Below are positions 1 through 12,600 of a DNA stretch of 60,000 bases, one piece after another. The stretch covers positions 8,992,001-9,052,000 of the forward strand of contig OU612072.1 of assembly GCA_914767715.1 (NCBI GenBank), in the 5' to 3' direction. This DNA is from Membranipora membranacea. Lineage: Eukaryota > Bryozoa > Gymnolaemata > Cheilostomatida > Membraniporidae. The notes under the pieces were generated by a model. It did not search any database. It was not told where the DNA came from and worked only from the letters and a program-made list of their open reading frames with translations. A program made the position numbers and the translations under genes. Position 1 is the stretch's first letter, and every line of letters starts with the position of its first letter.

Positions 1-349
1 CTAATTATAAATTCAATCAAAGCCTGAACCATTTTTTTCTTGAACAACTTGACAACGAAAAGTGGTTTTTCATGATTACATTGAGGCACTACATTTGGAT
101 GAAAAATACAAAGATTATCTGTTCACATTAAACAGATAGAGCTGGCTTGCTATGTTGCTCAGCATCACTCAAAATAAGAAAATGCACTTTATAACTTTCA
201 TTTAAAACGGTTTGTCTTCATGAAAGGTAATATTTAACTATTCTACTACAATTTCTCAATTGCCCTGACTGAAACAACAAATACTTGGAGTACCCAGTTC
301 TGAGTTTGTGTGGTTTGTGGGTAGAAAGAAGCCAGGGTAAATCCCTCAA

Positions 350-425
350 GACAAGTGCGGGAATCGAACCCGAGACCTCTCGCTTGGTAGCCAGGGTGTG
401 ATTTATTGCGCTATCAAGGCTCCTG
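350..425 (-). mobile_element. tRNA-derived SINE head
   Basis: The minus strand carries a tRNA-like D-arm with an A-box-like TAGCGCAATAAAT and a perfect B box GGTTCGATTCC at tRNA spacing. No good acceptor or anticodon stem is seen, so it is a SINE head or tRNA relic rather than a tRNA gene. Confidence 0.55.
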
Positions 426-961
426 AATAATCTCACCGATCCAAAAACTGGGTTGATGGAGCTAGCCTTATATAAATATTCATTTGCATGTGTGTTGGTT
501 AAGTCACTGTATTCAAATAACATTATCGAATATCCATAGTACGATGACAACTATCATCCATCCAAGAAACACACACATTCCTCTTGGCTATAACTGATGG
601 GTAGTTATACTTCCAACCCAAAGGAGGAGTCATGTTTGAAAAAATGATTTCAATAATAAGCTTGATACTATCAATTATTCTTACGAATGTCGGGCATATG
701 ACGTCTGACATCTGACGTTTCAACACTCGCCAAATGGTTGTGCAATTGTTATATTGTATTGTCTTTTATTCTTTTACATCATCTGTGAAAAAAAACTGTC
801 AATAGCAGGATAATGAATGTTGCCCATTTTGGACAATCATTTATTGATTGGTGGAATCGGTCACATCGCTGATCTAACATCAAAGACTTTTGGTCAAAAC
901 GTAAAAATTGATGGTGAGCAGGCATCATATCACAATATGCCAAACATGCACCAAGTGCGTT

Positions 962-1540
962 AGAAGTGAGTGGGACCTGGTGGGAACCGAGTACCCACAA
1001 AGTTATATAGAGGGGAAACCTTGTAGAAAACTGTATTCTATGCAAACAACTGTGAAAATGTCTCTTTTTGGCCAGAATCTGATTATATTGTATATCTGAT
1101 TATTATTTCTGCATTATTTTTTGTTAAATTTGATAATAGACATGATGGTACATCCAGCCATCATTTTTGAAAAATGATCAAAGTTTGGCTCATTTCTTTG
1201 TGTTGAACCAATGTAAAATATTCTTTGGTCTTATACGACTGGTCCCCAAGTGGTATGGATATCCTGTCATCTCCGTGTCATGTGAATAAGACTAATCACT
1301 CGTTGATAATTTTGTTTGATGATGATTGGCTAATTGGCTGATGATGTATGTCATGTATCACATGTTCTGAGTGAGTGGGAACTGGTGGGAAATGTGTTCC
1401 CGCAAAAAAAATAGAGGGGGAACCTTTAGAACACAGTTCCCACTGGATTCTGTTTAAAAACAGTGTCAAGTTGTCTATTTTGACCAGATATCAATCATAC
1501 TATTGCAGATCCATATTTCTGCTTAATTTGATTACATTCT
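962..1540. repeat. Two diverged copies of an interspersed repeat
   Basis: About 962-1135 and 1370-1540 share GAGTGGGA-CTGGTGGGAA, AGAGGGG, CTGTTT, TTGACCAGA-like and TTTCTGC blocks in the same order, in the same orientation, about 410 bases apart. Confidence 0.6.
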
Positions 1541-2568
1541 CAAAAAACGATTTTCAACTCAGAGAGTAGAGTACTCACAAAGAAAAAAGTCCACTAGACC
1601 ACAGTGTATCACGTTTCCTTCTTCACATCCCTTGTTCCTTTAATAAGATCGATAGTAGACTTTGAAATAGCAAAGGATTCAAAGAACAAGGATAATATGA
1701 CCTTGTATTCTAATATCTTAACTTGTTGACACCATTCATTCTCCTTTTTCATAGAGATAGACACTTATAAAAAATTCAGCTAACCATATCGGGATCATTC
1801 ACAGTGGTTCACCAGTTAAATTCCGGGAAGCAGATGTGGATGTAGACGGAAGATTTGAGTCACAGGATATTTGCCACGATTTGAGCTCTAATTATGCCAT
1901 ACTGCATCAAAAATTATCTTCTTATAAAAAGGGTTTTCCTACATGAGTTTAGGCTAAACATTCCATATATGACACATTATTATATTGCTATGGAAATCCT
2001 TCTTGAACACACACATTGTGTAACTTATCACTGATCCATGTATTTTTATACTTCTTGTATCCATGTTTTCCAATGTGAAAAACGCTGATATGTTCATAAT
2101 TATATATGTTTACAGCATTATAGAGAGTAAACAGTAACCAAGGATAATGCTACCACATTAATACACCCAGCAAAAGCTATTCATTGTTAAAAAGACCATC
2201 TACTTCATGGCTAAAAAAAAGAAGAAAATATTTACATGAGGGTTTCATTATTTTCATTAGCTAAATATAAATAATTATTTTTGTTACTGTACCATAGAAT
2301 GGCACAAGATAATAACATCATAGATCCCATTACTATGAGCGTATAAGAAATGTTGTATCTGAACCATACCACGGTTATAAAGCCCATAAACAAAACTATA
2401 AACAATTGACAACTCTGATTAAAAGCTGTTCAATGGTCTAATCCAAGAACGCATCATTTTTTTTAACATACATAGACACACTAAAAGACTGAGACGATCC
2501 CATGATTATGTTTATGGATCATTAAGGTTGAAGCATCACAGAGATCAGATCACCATACTGGTGCTGTA

Positions 2569-2583
2569 TTACTTGACTTCAGC
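2569..2583 (-). CDS. SAC3D1: SAC3D1-like putative terminal exon
   Basis: Exon 7 ends in phase 0. The next good acceptor on this strand (TTTATGTGTACAG) leads to only four codons (AEVK) and a TAA. This gives a natural end, but so short a coding piece cannot be supported by homology, and a different last exon nearer position 1 is possible. Confidence 0.3.
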   Translation of the reverse strand, partial: AEVK

Positions 2584-5500
2584 CTGTACACATAAACGTC
2601 AATTTGGCCCAAAAATTATGAAAGTTAGACTAAAATAACCACTGCTTGGCTTACATCAAGTCTTCCATGATGACTTAAAGAATCTTACATGTTGGTTGAC
2701 CACTTCAACACCGTTCTGATTCAACAACGATGTAACTTCCTGTTGACAGTTTCCACCAATCAGATCACAGATGAGACTAAGAGGAAATTTACAGGCTTTA
2801 CTGGAGTAGGCTGTATTCATTCGTCTCAGCATATCGCTGGAAAATAAAATAAGTCATCGATCACTTATATGTTTCCTATAATCCTTGACGATTAATTGGT
2901 AGCTCATGATCTATCTTCCTGGATATGGGTGGGAGAAAGCGAATCTGACTAAAAGTCCCTCTTTAATTACCAGCTTTTGGTTCATTGGAACCTTAGAAAA
3001 GTCAAAATATTTGAGTCTTGTGACCTGGGACCAACATTTGGGGTCACCAATGGCTGCAAAGGTCGGCTGGTTGTTTAATATCCAACCAGAAAATAACCTA
3101 AGGGCTTTATTAGTAAGGTGGTTTCATTGAATCTAAGTGTTTTGGGTGTCAGGGATTTCAAAATCTGTAAAAGCATGTTCAATTTACGTTGTAAGATCTT
3201 TGAGCTTGTGCTCCTTGTTCTCCAAAATCTAGTCTAATAAACTATTACATCACTTAACCCTTCTGTATTTCTACATGGTGTTATGACAATGTTGTGGATG
3301 TTGATCATAGTTGGATTTTCATCATGATTGAAAAAAAAGATATGCTTGGGAACAATTTGAGTCCCAATTTGTCATTCCGTAGTTGAACGAATTGTGCAGC
3401 TGTAATTACGCTACTGCAAAGGATAGGTTAGGTTATTGGTCAACAAATAATGGTGGCACCCATGGACTTAGAGATTAAAGAAAGACCACCGCAATATATA
3501 GTCTGGCAGCTAGTTATTCAGTTTTTTGGGCTGGTACAGTACTAGGCCTTAATGCCTCATGAATGAGAAAGAGGGACAATTTCTAACACTATACACAATT
3601 CTGAGCCATGAATTTTTTCAGTGTAATAACAATTCTTAACTACTGCAGAACAAGCCACCAGAATATATTGTATATACCGCTTTGGTCTTTCTGTATTCTT
3701 TGATAAAATATTCCATTACGGAACATGGTAACGGCAAAACTCCGGATTTGGATCCTCCCAGGTTGAGAGTATCTGATAAACATAGAAAAATACATTGGAG
3801 AAAGTACTATGGATCGAATTAAGTCCCTTGACTGTTGTAAATCAGAGTAAAGCTGTGGCTTTAGGCATCATGATTTATGATAGGTGACGTTTTTCGGACT
3901 TCATATAAGATGTCAGGATCTAATGTACATTAGATAATCATATTTGGAAAGATAGAGTATAGAAGGGTATGCAAAAAACTGTTGTTGTTTATTTCTATTG
4001 CATCTTGTGAATTAGCAGCTATTTTTGAGACTTTAAGGATACTTGTGAAACACATAGAAACAGTTCCTTTATTCATTTGAGTTTCTCGTGCACTAGGCTG
4101 GGGGGATGGCCTCTTCCCACCAATATGGAACAACCATAGACAGAAAAACATGTTTATGGGGACAACTCATACTATTTACTGATAAAGATAAACGCATCAA
4201 GGTGAAAAGGACTGATAAGATAAACAATGTTGATGTAGGCGAAGTTTTATCAGTGTGTAGTGCAGTAGGCGATCTCGATCACGCAGTCACATGCTACCAA
4301 AAGCAAAGACACTATCAGAAAGCAAAAGTTATAGAGTAAACACTATTGATAAGAGAGCACATGACAGACTTAATGGCGACCATGATTGATAAGCACAGCA
4401 TTTTCAAAAAATGCACCTGACATAGTTCACTTTGACTCGTCATCATCTTTTCCGTGGCTCCAAATAGACATCTGAGATTACAACTACATGGCAACAATAT
4501 ACACTCCTTTGATTTAGATTTCCTGCTGCTGCTGGCAGCCAATTGTGCTGTCTGGGCTAGTATTGAGTCAGAAAACTATGCGTAAGTACTTCCCTATGTC
4601 CACTTATCTTTAGCTGTTTAGAGTGAATGGCCATTTTCCGTAAGGTGGACTGAGATCAAGTCTGATTCGGTTTACCTGTAACTGCTTCTCCTCCACCTAT
4701 GGCGGTTTAACATAATGCTTGATCTAGGTAGCCATTTATGGCCGATGTTTATTGAATATTTGCAACTGCCACCAAACATCCGTGCCGAAGCACCAGTTCG
4801 CCTCACCTGCAGTGATGGCTTTGGATGGAAATGGCTGAAACACCGATAGAGTTTTCATACACCCTGGTGTACCTATATTTAAGATTTCAAACCCTAGGAA
4901 TTACAACTATGATCAACATGATCGGGAATCCAAATGTCAAGCTAAACACTACACTGCCTGTCACTTAGACCAGTTAACTTATTGACTAATATACCATAGT
5001 AACTTGCTGCACTTTTCTTTTAGACTTCCTCCAGAAGCAAGTACAAGCCTAGAAACCGTAATCAGCACCGAGGCACTGGTTTATCATATTGAAGCTGATC
5101 AGTTTGCCCTGGGTAACATTCTGTTCAGTGAGGGAAGCTCAATTAAAACTAGTAATACTCAAAATACGTCAACTATAGCAGGATCAGCACAGAAGAGGGT
5201 GACGGGAAAGTTGCCAGGTTCAGAAATATAACTGGATTCGCACAAATGAGCACTAAGTTTATGATAGTGGCGGATCATGGAAATCTTTGCCTAAGATATT
5301 TTATTAGGCTCGCATATGATACAAGCTCTTTGTTGAAGCGTTGTATACCCAATCTAGACCGAGCAGAAAAAGAATTACTAGCTCCTCTGAAGGTAATTCA
5401 AGACGCCAAAAACCTGAATAGAATTGTTGTTATATACAAAACTGAGATGCAGATGAAGGAACTGGATATGAGCTTGAAGGCGCGCGAAGCTATTCAACTT

Positions 5501-8500
5501 GTAACTTCTAATGAGGTCTTCTATGGACTGACACAAGATTCAGAGACAGGAGATTTCTACACAGTACATGCATACAGGATATATCGCCATAAATACAACG
5601 ATATCAGTGACAAAACAATGATTGCAGCACTCTTAAAATATGAGTTGCGTCCACCACTCACTTCTGGGCTCCTACTGATAAATCAGGGAACACAGTTATT
5701 AGCCTCATCTAATGTTTTGACAAAGCTTCTAATGGTCAATCTGACAACAACTGTTCCAAGCTGGTTGTGTAGGAGCGATCATCCAGCTGAAAAATCTGCC
5801 AACTGCAGCTTTCCTTTAACATATTCCCTGCAGGTTGTAGGTTCTATCTTATATGTTGGTCAAAATAACACGATAAGCAAGGTGAAGAAATCATATCAGG
5901 AAAAAAGCGAGGTGATTACCACAGTTACCAAGCTGCTGCCCGGTTTGTTAATTTCAACATTGTTATTTATTAGTTACTAGTAAAATCTATTCTTGGAGTG
6001 TGAAATCAGGCGGTTAGCACTACCTTAATTAATTGTGCACTCAAAAGATGTATCCGCATAATTCAAAGATATGCCAGATTATTTATGTTTCCTCTCCTAG
6101 AAGCTAGGGTGAATGACTAGCAGCAATCACATCCATTGATAGCTCTATACGAGCCTCAAATTCACAAACTTATAACCGACCACATCAGACAAACAGAATA
6201 GTGGTTCTTTAGATATAGGTAATCTACGTGAATCCGATTCACACTTACACTTACAAAACATTGATGATATACTGATTGATGTTATATATATATTTGAAGA
6301 TGATACAGTATTAGCCATGCTACAAGTAAGCAGCTCTCAGATGTAAGAACCACAAGTGCACCCAGTCCGGAGCTAGGGCAAAACACCACCATCATAATTG
6401 TATCGTCAATAGTCTCGGCAACAATTGTGATAGTAGCTATTGGTGGAGGAATACTCTGCTACAAGTGCAGGTTCCATCAAAATAGGTGAATGTTGAATAG
6501 CTTTACTTTATTGAGATACTAGACAAGATTATGTGTTTAAAAATTTACAAAAATGATGGCTACTTTGTGTCAAACCCATAGCCTCCATTGTTTTGGTATG
6601 ACACAAATCTACAGTTTTACAGTCTAGATTGTGATGGTGTGGGCTAAAGGATACTGCATTATAAGTTTGTCGGTCTATTTGGTTAAATAATAGCTGAAGC
6701 AGGGAGGCGTCTCATTATCGTTATCATGAACACTGTGAAGGGAACTGACCACTGATATATATGATATGGATGAGTGGTACATATCTGACTCTGAGCAAGC
6801 ATATGGCTATTCATGTGTGGTTGCTGGACCGCATTTCTCATCTTTGAGTGGCCACAAGTTTAGAATCTAGAATAGCTGACACTTGTAAACTTTTGTCAGT
6901 CAGCTTTCCTGAATTTTTGAAGGTTGTTAATGGGACGTCAGACAATGCATAACGTAAAAGCTGCCACATTTATAGCGTTATTTAGATCCTGACACAAAGC
7001 TTTATACTGATGGCATATATCCACAAATAGCCACGCTATGTATTTTACCCCTGATCCATAAATTCATATCAATGGAACTGTGATAAGTTTGCTGGCTCCA
7101 TATCTGGGGGACATTATTTTTAATACTTCTATTGGTCTGGGGGTCCCTGAAAACCTCTTGCCAGCGGCACAGGGAAGCACCAAAGCTCTTAAAATGTTTT
7201 ATTTTGTGGTTTTATTATAATATAACTATAATTTGCCTAATTCTAGCATGTGTAACACAGATTGTTATTCATGTATAAAAGTTCAAGCTAAATGAAATTG
7301 GTTAAAATAGGTTGTGAACTAGACCTCGTGACAGCGGTCTTAGCAAACAACATTTCAATAAGATCAAGTGCAAGTGGGTAATTATAGGGTCATCTGGTCT
7401 TATAGGGTATCAGTCCAAATATCCTGTGTTACCCTACCAAATATCCTGTGTTACCCTACCGAATAGGGCTACTTGTCAAGTATGTAGAGTTATAATGTTT
7501 ACTGGTCTTACTGCACCTACAGTGTTTGCATTCCTTATCAGTCAATACCAAGTTTATGACAAAAGTAATGTTATCAAGAAACAAGATAACACATAGACAT
7601 TTTTTATATTGATAAAATTATTGATCATAGATAGAAAAAGTTAGATTGGTCAACGCATGCTCCTACCTTGCCAATGATATGAAAGCTGCTTTAAACTCAG
7701 GTCTAGAAACTTAGGCATTCTAGATCACGAGGCTGCTCAATAATCTACCTTTACACCCAGTGCCTTATAACTGTGGGGTGCCTTATAGCTGTGGGGTGCC
7801 TTATAGCTGTGGGGTGCCTTATAGCTGTGGGGTGCCTTATAGCTGTGGGTTGCCTTATAGCTGTGGGGTGCCTTATAGCAGTGAGGTGCCTTATAACTAG
7901 GGCATTTAAATTTTTTCCAGAGCGAGGCGTTTTCACTAAAAGGCAGGTGCTTTATAAGTGAGGTATTACGTTATTCATTTATGACAAAATCTTGCTTAGT
8001 TCACCAGGCGCAACTGAGTCTACCTACAATGCGGTGTCGATGGAGCCACCAAAGGGAATAGAGCTTGAAAGACACAGTGAAACAGCGGAGCATGAGTACG
8101 ACGAAATATACGATGAGATATACGGTGATATAGTTGATGAGCCACAGCTGCTGACCGATACTGAACTTCAGGCACTTCCCCCACACCACAATCCAACAGC
8201 ACCCTGTTCAGAGGAAGAAGATTACCTTGATCCAGTTCAGAATGATCCTAGAAAGCCAGATTATTTTGACATTATTCCGGAATCAGAGCCTGCCGTTCCT
8301 GGCCATCAAGAAGAGTACAGCTATTTGCTGGAAAATGAAGCCTCAGTTGATCACATGTACACCAAACCTAGGTAAGAAGCTTCAATTGTATTTTCAGGCT
8401 ATCATCCATACCATTTAGCATTATGTTATAATATATTTATATCATTATTCTCATTTCCTTTATGACTGAAATCCCAACAGAAATATTACACTATAGAATC

Positions 8501-9573
8501 GTAGTTTGGAAAATTGATAGGGGCCGTTTCCGGTGCGTCTTGTTTCTGATGCTAGGTAATAGTACTACAAGACATGTAAAGGTAAGGTAAGGCAAGGTAA
8601 AAGGAACTTCGCAAAGTTTTTGTCTAAATATGCTATGCCCTCTCCCCTTTCAACTGAAGGTCAATGCAGCAAAATCTTTCCCTTCTGACTCATATTGCTA
8701 TATTTTGAGATTTTTTCTAAGAAATAATGGACTACTGAAACCAAGGACTTGCTGAAACTCCTCTATCAAACTCAAATCAAATTAAATGTTCATCTACTAG
8801 CTAGAATAACCTTGGTATGAATAACAACACACTCAGTAACCAGAGTTGTACATTGAACATTGAATATGTCTTGCTTGTTATTCAGATCAGATGGTATTAC
8901 CCAAGGAGCAGACAATAAAAGAGAAGGCAATGAAGACGAAGAGGTTATAAGCGGCTCAGAGATATCATATGAAGGACCAGATGAAAAACAGCTTGACCTC
9001 ACCAGCTTAGTGTAATTGGATCATTTAAAGTGTGGATCATCATTTAAATATGAATCCGTGACAGGGGAGATAACATACTGTAGACCCTTCTAGACCCTGG
9101 ATTTTCGCACTTTAAATTAGGTTACATCATTCAATAATGTCCAAGTGTGAAAAAATTTACTTTTTTTGGTTCATTGCAATGGCAAAGCTTTGATATGAAC
9201 AGTGGTTGTTTTTTGCTTTCCTAGACACTGTAATTCTCTCTTACCACCCCCCCCCCCCCCCCCCCCTAGGAATAAATATGGGATAGCAGTTAAGTAGTAG
9301 TCAAAAAACCATATTTGGTCGGCATGTGGAGCCATCCTTCAAGTAGCTTGGTCAATTGATAGCAGTTATTCCATTTGTTTCTTTTCAGGCATTTTTTTAA
9401 ATGACAAATATTTATTACTCTATGAGTTTTAGGGAGGCAGAACTCCAAATGGTTGATCCTGGAGCCTCAGTAAGAGTCAAATCATAGCACAACCCACAAT
9501 TCATAAGATATCTTTGCATAGATACCCTAGAGGGGTAAAATATTATTTTGATTAAGATAGCAAATTTTCATTG

Positions 9574-9609
<36 letters not shown>

Positions 9610-12600
9610 CAAAAACATAATTCATCATATTATAGCTAGATCAAGATTGATCTAGTTTGCCTGCATTCTGGTTATTTCTCCTTGCACTGAACAGTGGGGG
9701 GGGAAGCAATCCCGAATTCAGACAGACTGCATCAAACTTGGTCTAACATATATGGCTTGCCTTTAACCAAAACACTATTATTTATCTTCTGATTGTTCAT
9801 TATAATACAGACTAATTCACCAATTGTGCCCTGTGTTATCATCTTATTACGCTCAGCAAGCTAATGTTGCACTTCGGCATCCATAGATTACAGTAATTTT
9901 GAGTACTGTTTCGCTATCTTTTGATTTTTTTGAAGGACATTTAAAGGTCATATGATGTTGCTTGGAAGATGATAGAAATGTTGGATGTTTCATAACGCCA
10001 TAACATAAATGATATTGTCGTATGAAATATTCATATAAATATGGCCATGCTCAACTCGAGAAAATCTAAGGGTCATGTTCAAATGATTTGAGGTGACAAT
10101 GATTCACCCATTCTATTACTCACTAACAACATAACAGCTTGTATGTCAAGTTGACTTGGACAGAAAATACTATTCTACTCGTGATAAACGTCGTTATTTG
10201 TGATAAAATTTTGATTTTGAATTGATCATAATCTGATTTGGAATTAAAAAGCTTTGTACTGTAGGGGCGGAGGCAAAAAAAAGGTTGTAGAACTTTACAG
10301 CAGAAAGCAGGGGCAAATAATTACTACTCAAGGGTTTTATATAAATATAAAACCCTTGAGTAGTTCACTGCTCACAGTCTGTCTGATTTTTACTGAAATA
10401 GTTAGATGGGATGCTGTGACGAATAGGAGCTAGAGTTAGGATAAATGGGTAAAATAAATGGGATAAGTTGGACTAGGCCCAATTGTAATACCCATTACTT
10501 TGGAGTTGTCCACTACTTTACAAGGAGAAGATAACCAAATAAAATGTTGATGTTTGATCGTGACCTCACTGATTCAAAAAGGCACATTGTATTCAAATCA
10601 GATCCTCAAAGACATCTTGAGCGCCATTTTTATCTCAGATCAGTCAATTTAGTAGGAGTACCTGTGCCTGGTCCCAGGTAATGAAACTGACATTGGGTAG
10701 TCATACCTAATTTCTACTGACGGTACACAAGCTAAAAGCATCAATTTTCTCTCTGTCTATAAGAGATACACATAAAATAGTATATCATGTTTCAGAGAGC
10801 AGAAGACCCCCGATCCCACTCTGAACATAATTACTTACCAGACTCAAGAGGGTAAAAATAAGTCTGTATGTTCAGAATAGTCCACGGGCATAAGTTTGTT
10901 GGCAGAACGATCATTTACTCACCATTTTATTTGAGTCAGATTCGAGTGGATAGCACAGTCTTGTAGCTCATCAAACATGCCAAGTAGTCGAAACGCTCGT
11001 ATATGATTTCCTTGTTGTACAGCTTGACTAAAATTCCAGGCTAAAACACATCTTCTATCCTGCCTAAAGGTAGAGATGTGAATTATTCAGGATTATTTGC
11101 TTCTAACAATTAAGTTTTAGTGATACCATCCTGATTACACTCAGTTACCTAATTTACTTTCTGGGGTGCGTGAATGGAGTGTGAATTGTGTTCGCTGTAC
11201 TTTTAAACTTACTCAGCGCTTCAAGCCATAAATTATACTGCATCAACCGGTCTAATTCGGTTAGGCCGGAGCTTGCAGGCTCAAATTAGGTCAGAACTGA
11301 CAGGCATAAAATAACCTTGAAACTGCAATTCTTACACTTTCGGTGGAATCGAACAGAATATAACAAAACCTTTGTAATGCAAATTATTAAACAAAACTTC
11401 AAATTGCATCGAGATTGTGTTTAATTTAACCACATTAGAAACAGTACATGTTCCCATTGCCAATATAATTGTCCATATTAGCATAATCAAAAGTGCAAGC
11501 TGTTTATACTTAGTAGGAGTAGAATGACAGGCCAATATTACAAGTAACCTTGGATAGAAGGTCGTGACATCTTAGGTATCATAGCTTTGTACTTAAGGTA
11601 TGCCCATTGTCATGTGTAAGTCTATCTATGTAGGTAGCATCTTTAGCAAGTATCACCACAAAAACTTGAAGCTGGTTTAAGATTACTCCAGGATAATTGT
11701 CTGTGAACTTGCTTGCCTGTGATGCCACGTTTTCTGTGCATGTAATACTGCATTGAATCATAGAATAAGGATATACGGATATCACCTTACTCCGACATAC
11801 TGCATCGAACTTAATCCCACCTTTGTATAATAAATTTTACTGTAACATTTTGCCCATTGCTGCATTTATATATTTACAATTTATTCATGTTGAGTATGAT
11901 TATTCAATATAAAAACGCCGAACTATGAAATTTCAGTCAGACCTCATTCCCTATCTGCGTGTCATTGAAATTTTTTTTTAATATTGAGCTTTTGGTGTCG
12001 GAGAAACAGAAAGGGTGATATATCACGTTAAAGAAGTTAGACAACCATCAAGTATGTAGGTTTGGTGCTCACATTTACCCCAAGTAGTTGGGGGCCATTG
12101 GGCGAGGGGTTAAAGTCTGGGGGGCTCAGACTAAGTTGGAAATGAAATGGACATTCCAGTATAAACCACCCCTTGTCGACAAGGTAAAGTTGGCTAAACG
12201 ATATGCATTCAGTTCGACCGGTAGACAATAAAATGAAGAAAATAAATTTTGTTGGGTGTCACAGGCCTGTTTACATCAGGTAGCTGAGATCAACAGATTA
12301 AATACAAAAGCAGATTAGAGCAGGCTCCTGGATTTATTTAAAAACATGTATAGACAAACATTACGTAGGCTTAGTTTACGTTAGTTTGCTGTAAATCTTT
12401 GTGCATTGGGGCTCAAATGATGTAGACAGCGGAGATTTGAGTATATGTTTGAAAGACAAATAATAACTATCAGTATTTAGGGCAGGTCAATGCATATCCC
12501 ACAATCCCATATTCAGGAATTCCCGATGACAACATATGCCAGAAAGAATTCCAGATAAATGTTGCACTATAGAACGATTCTAAGATTATCAAATATTAAA

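Larger units (their letters stand above)
1..2568. other. 3' flank of the SAC3 gene, no convincing gene
   Basis: Contains the SINE head at 350-425 and the diverged repeat pair. A plus-strand open stretch at about 1765-1944 (HSGSPVKFREADVDVDGRF) could be an exon, but no family or partner exon was found. The true last exon of the SAC3 gene may also lie here. Confidence 0.5.
9016..10922. other. SAC3D1-like intron 6, right part
   Basis: Holds the receptor's 3' flank, the poly-C and AT runs, a copy of the short CTGCATTC repeat near 9650-9755, and the 42-nt hairpin. No coding exon seen. Confidence 0.6.

Noticed and set aside
7751-7961. Open frames on both strands with a repeated six-residue unit (VGCLIA / RHPTAI)
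   Set aside because: A by-product of the 18-bp minisatellite, whose length is a multiple of three; it lies inside an intron.
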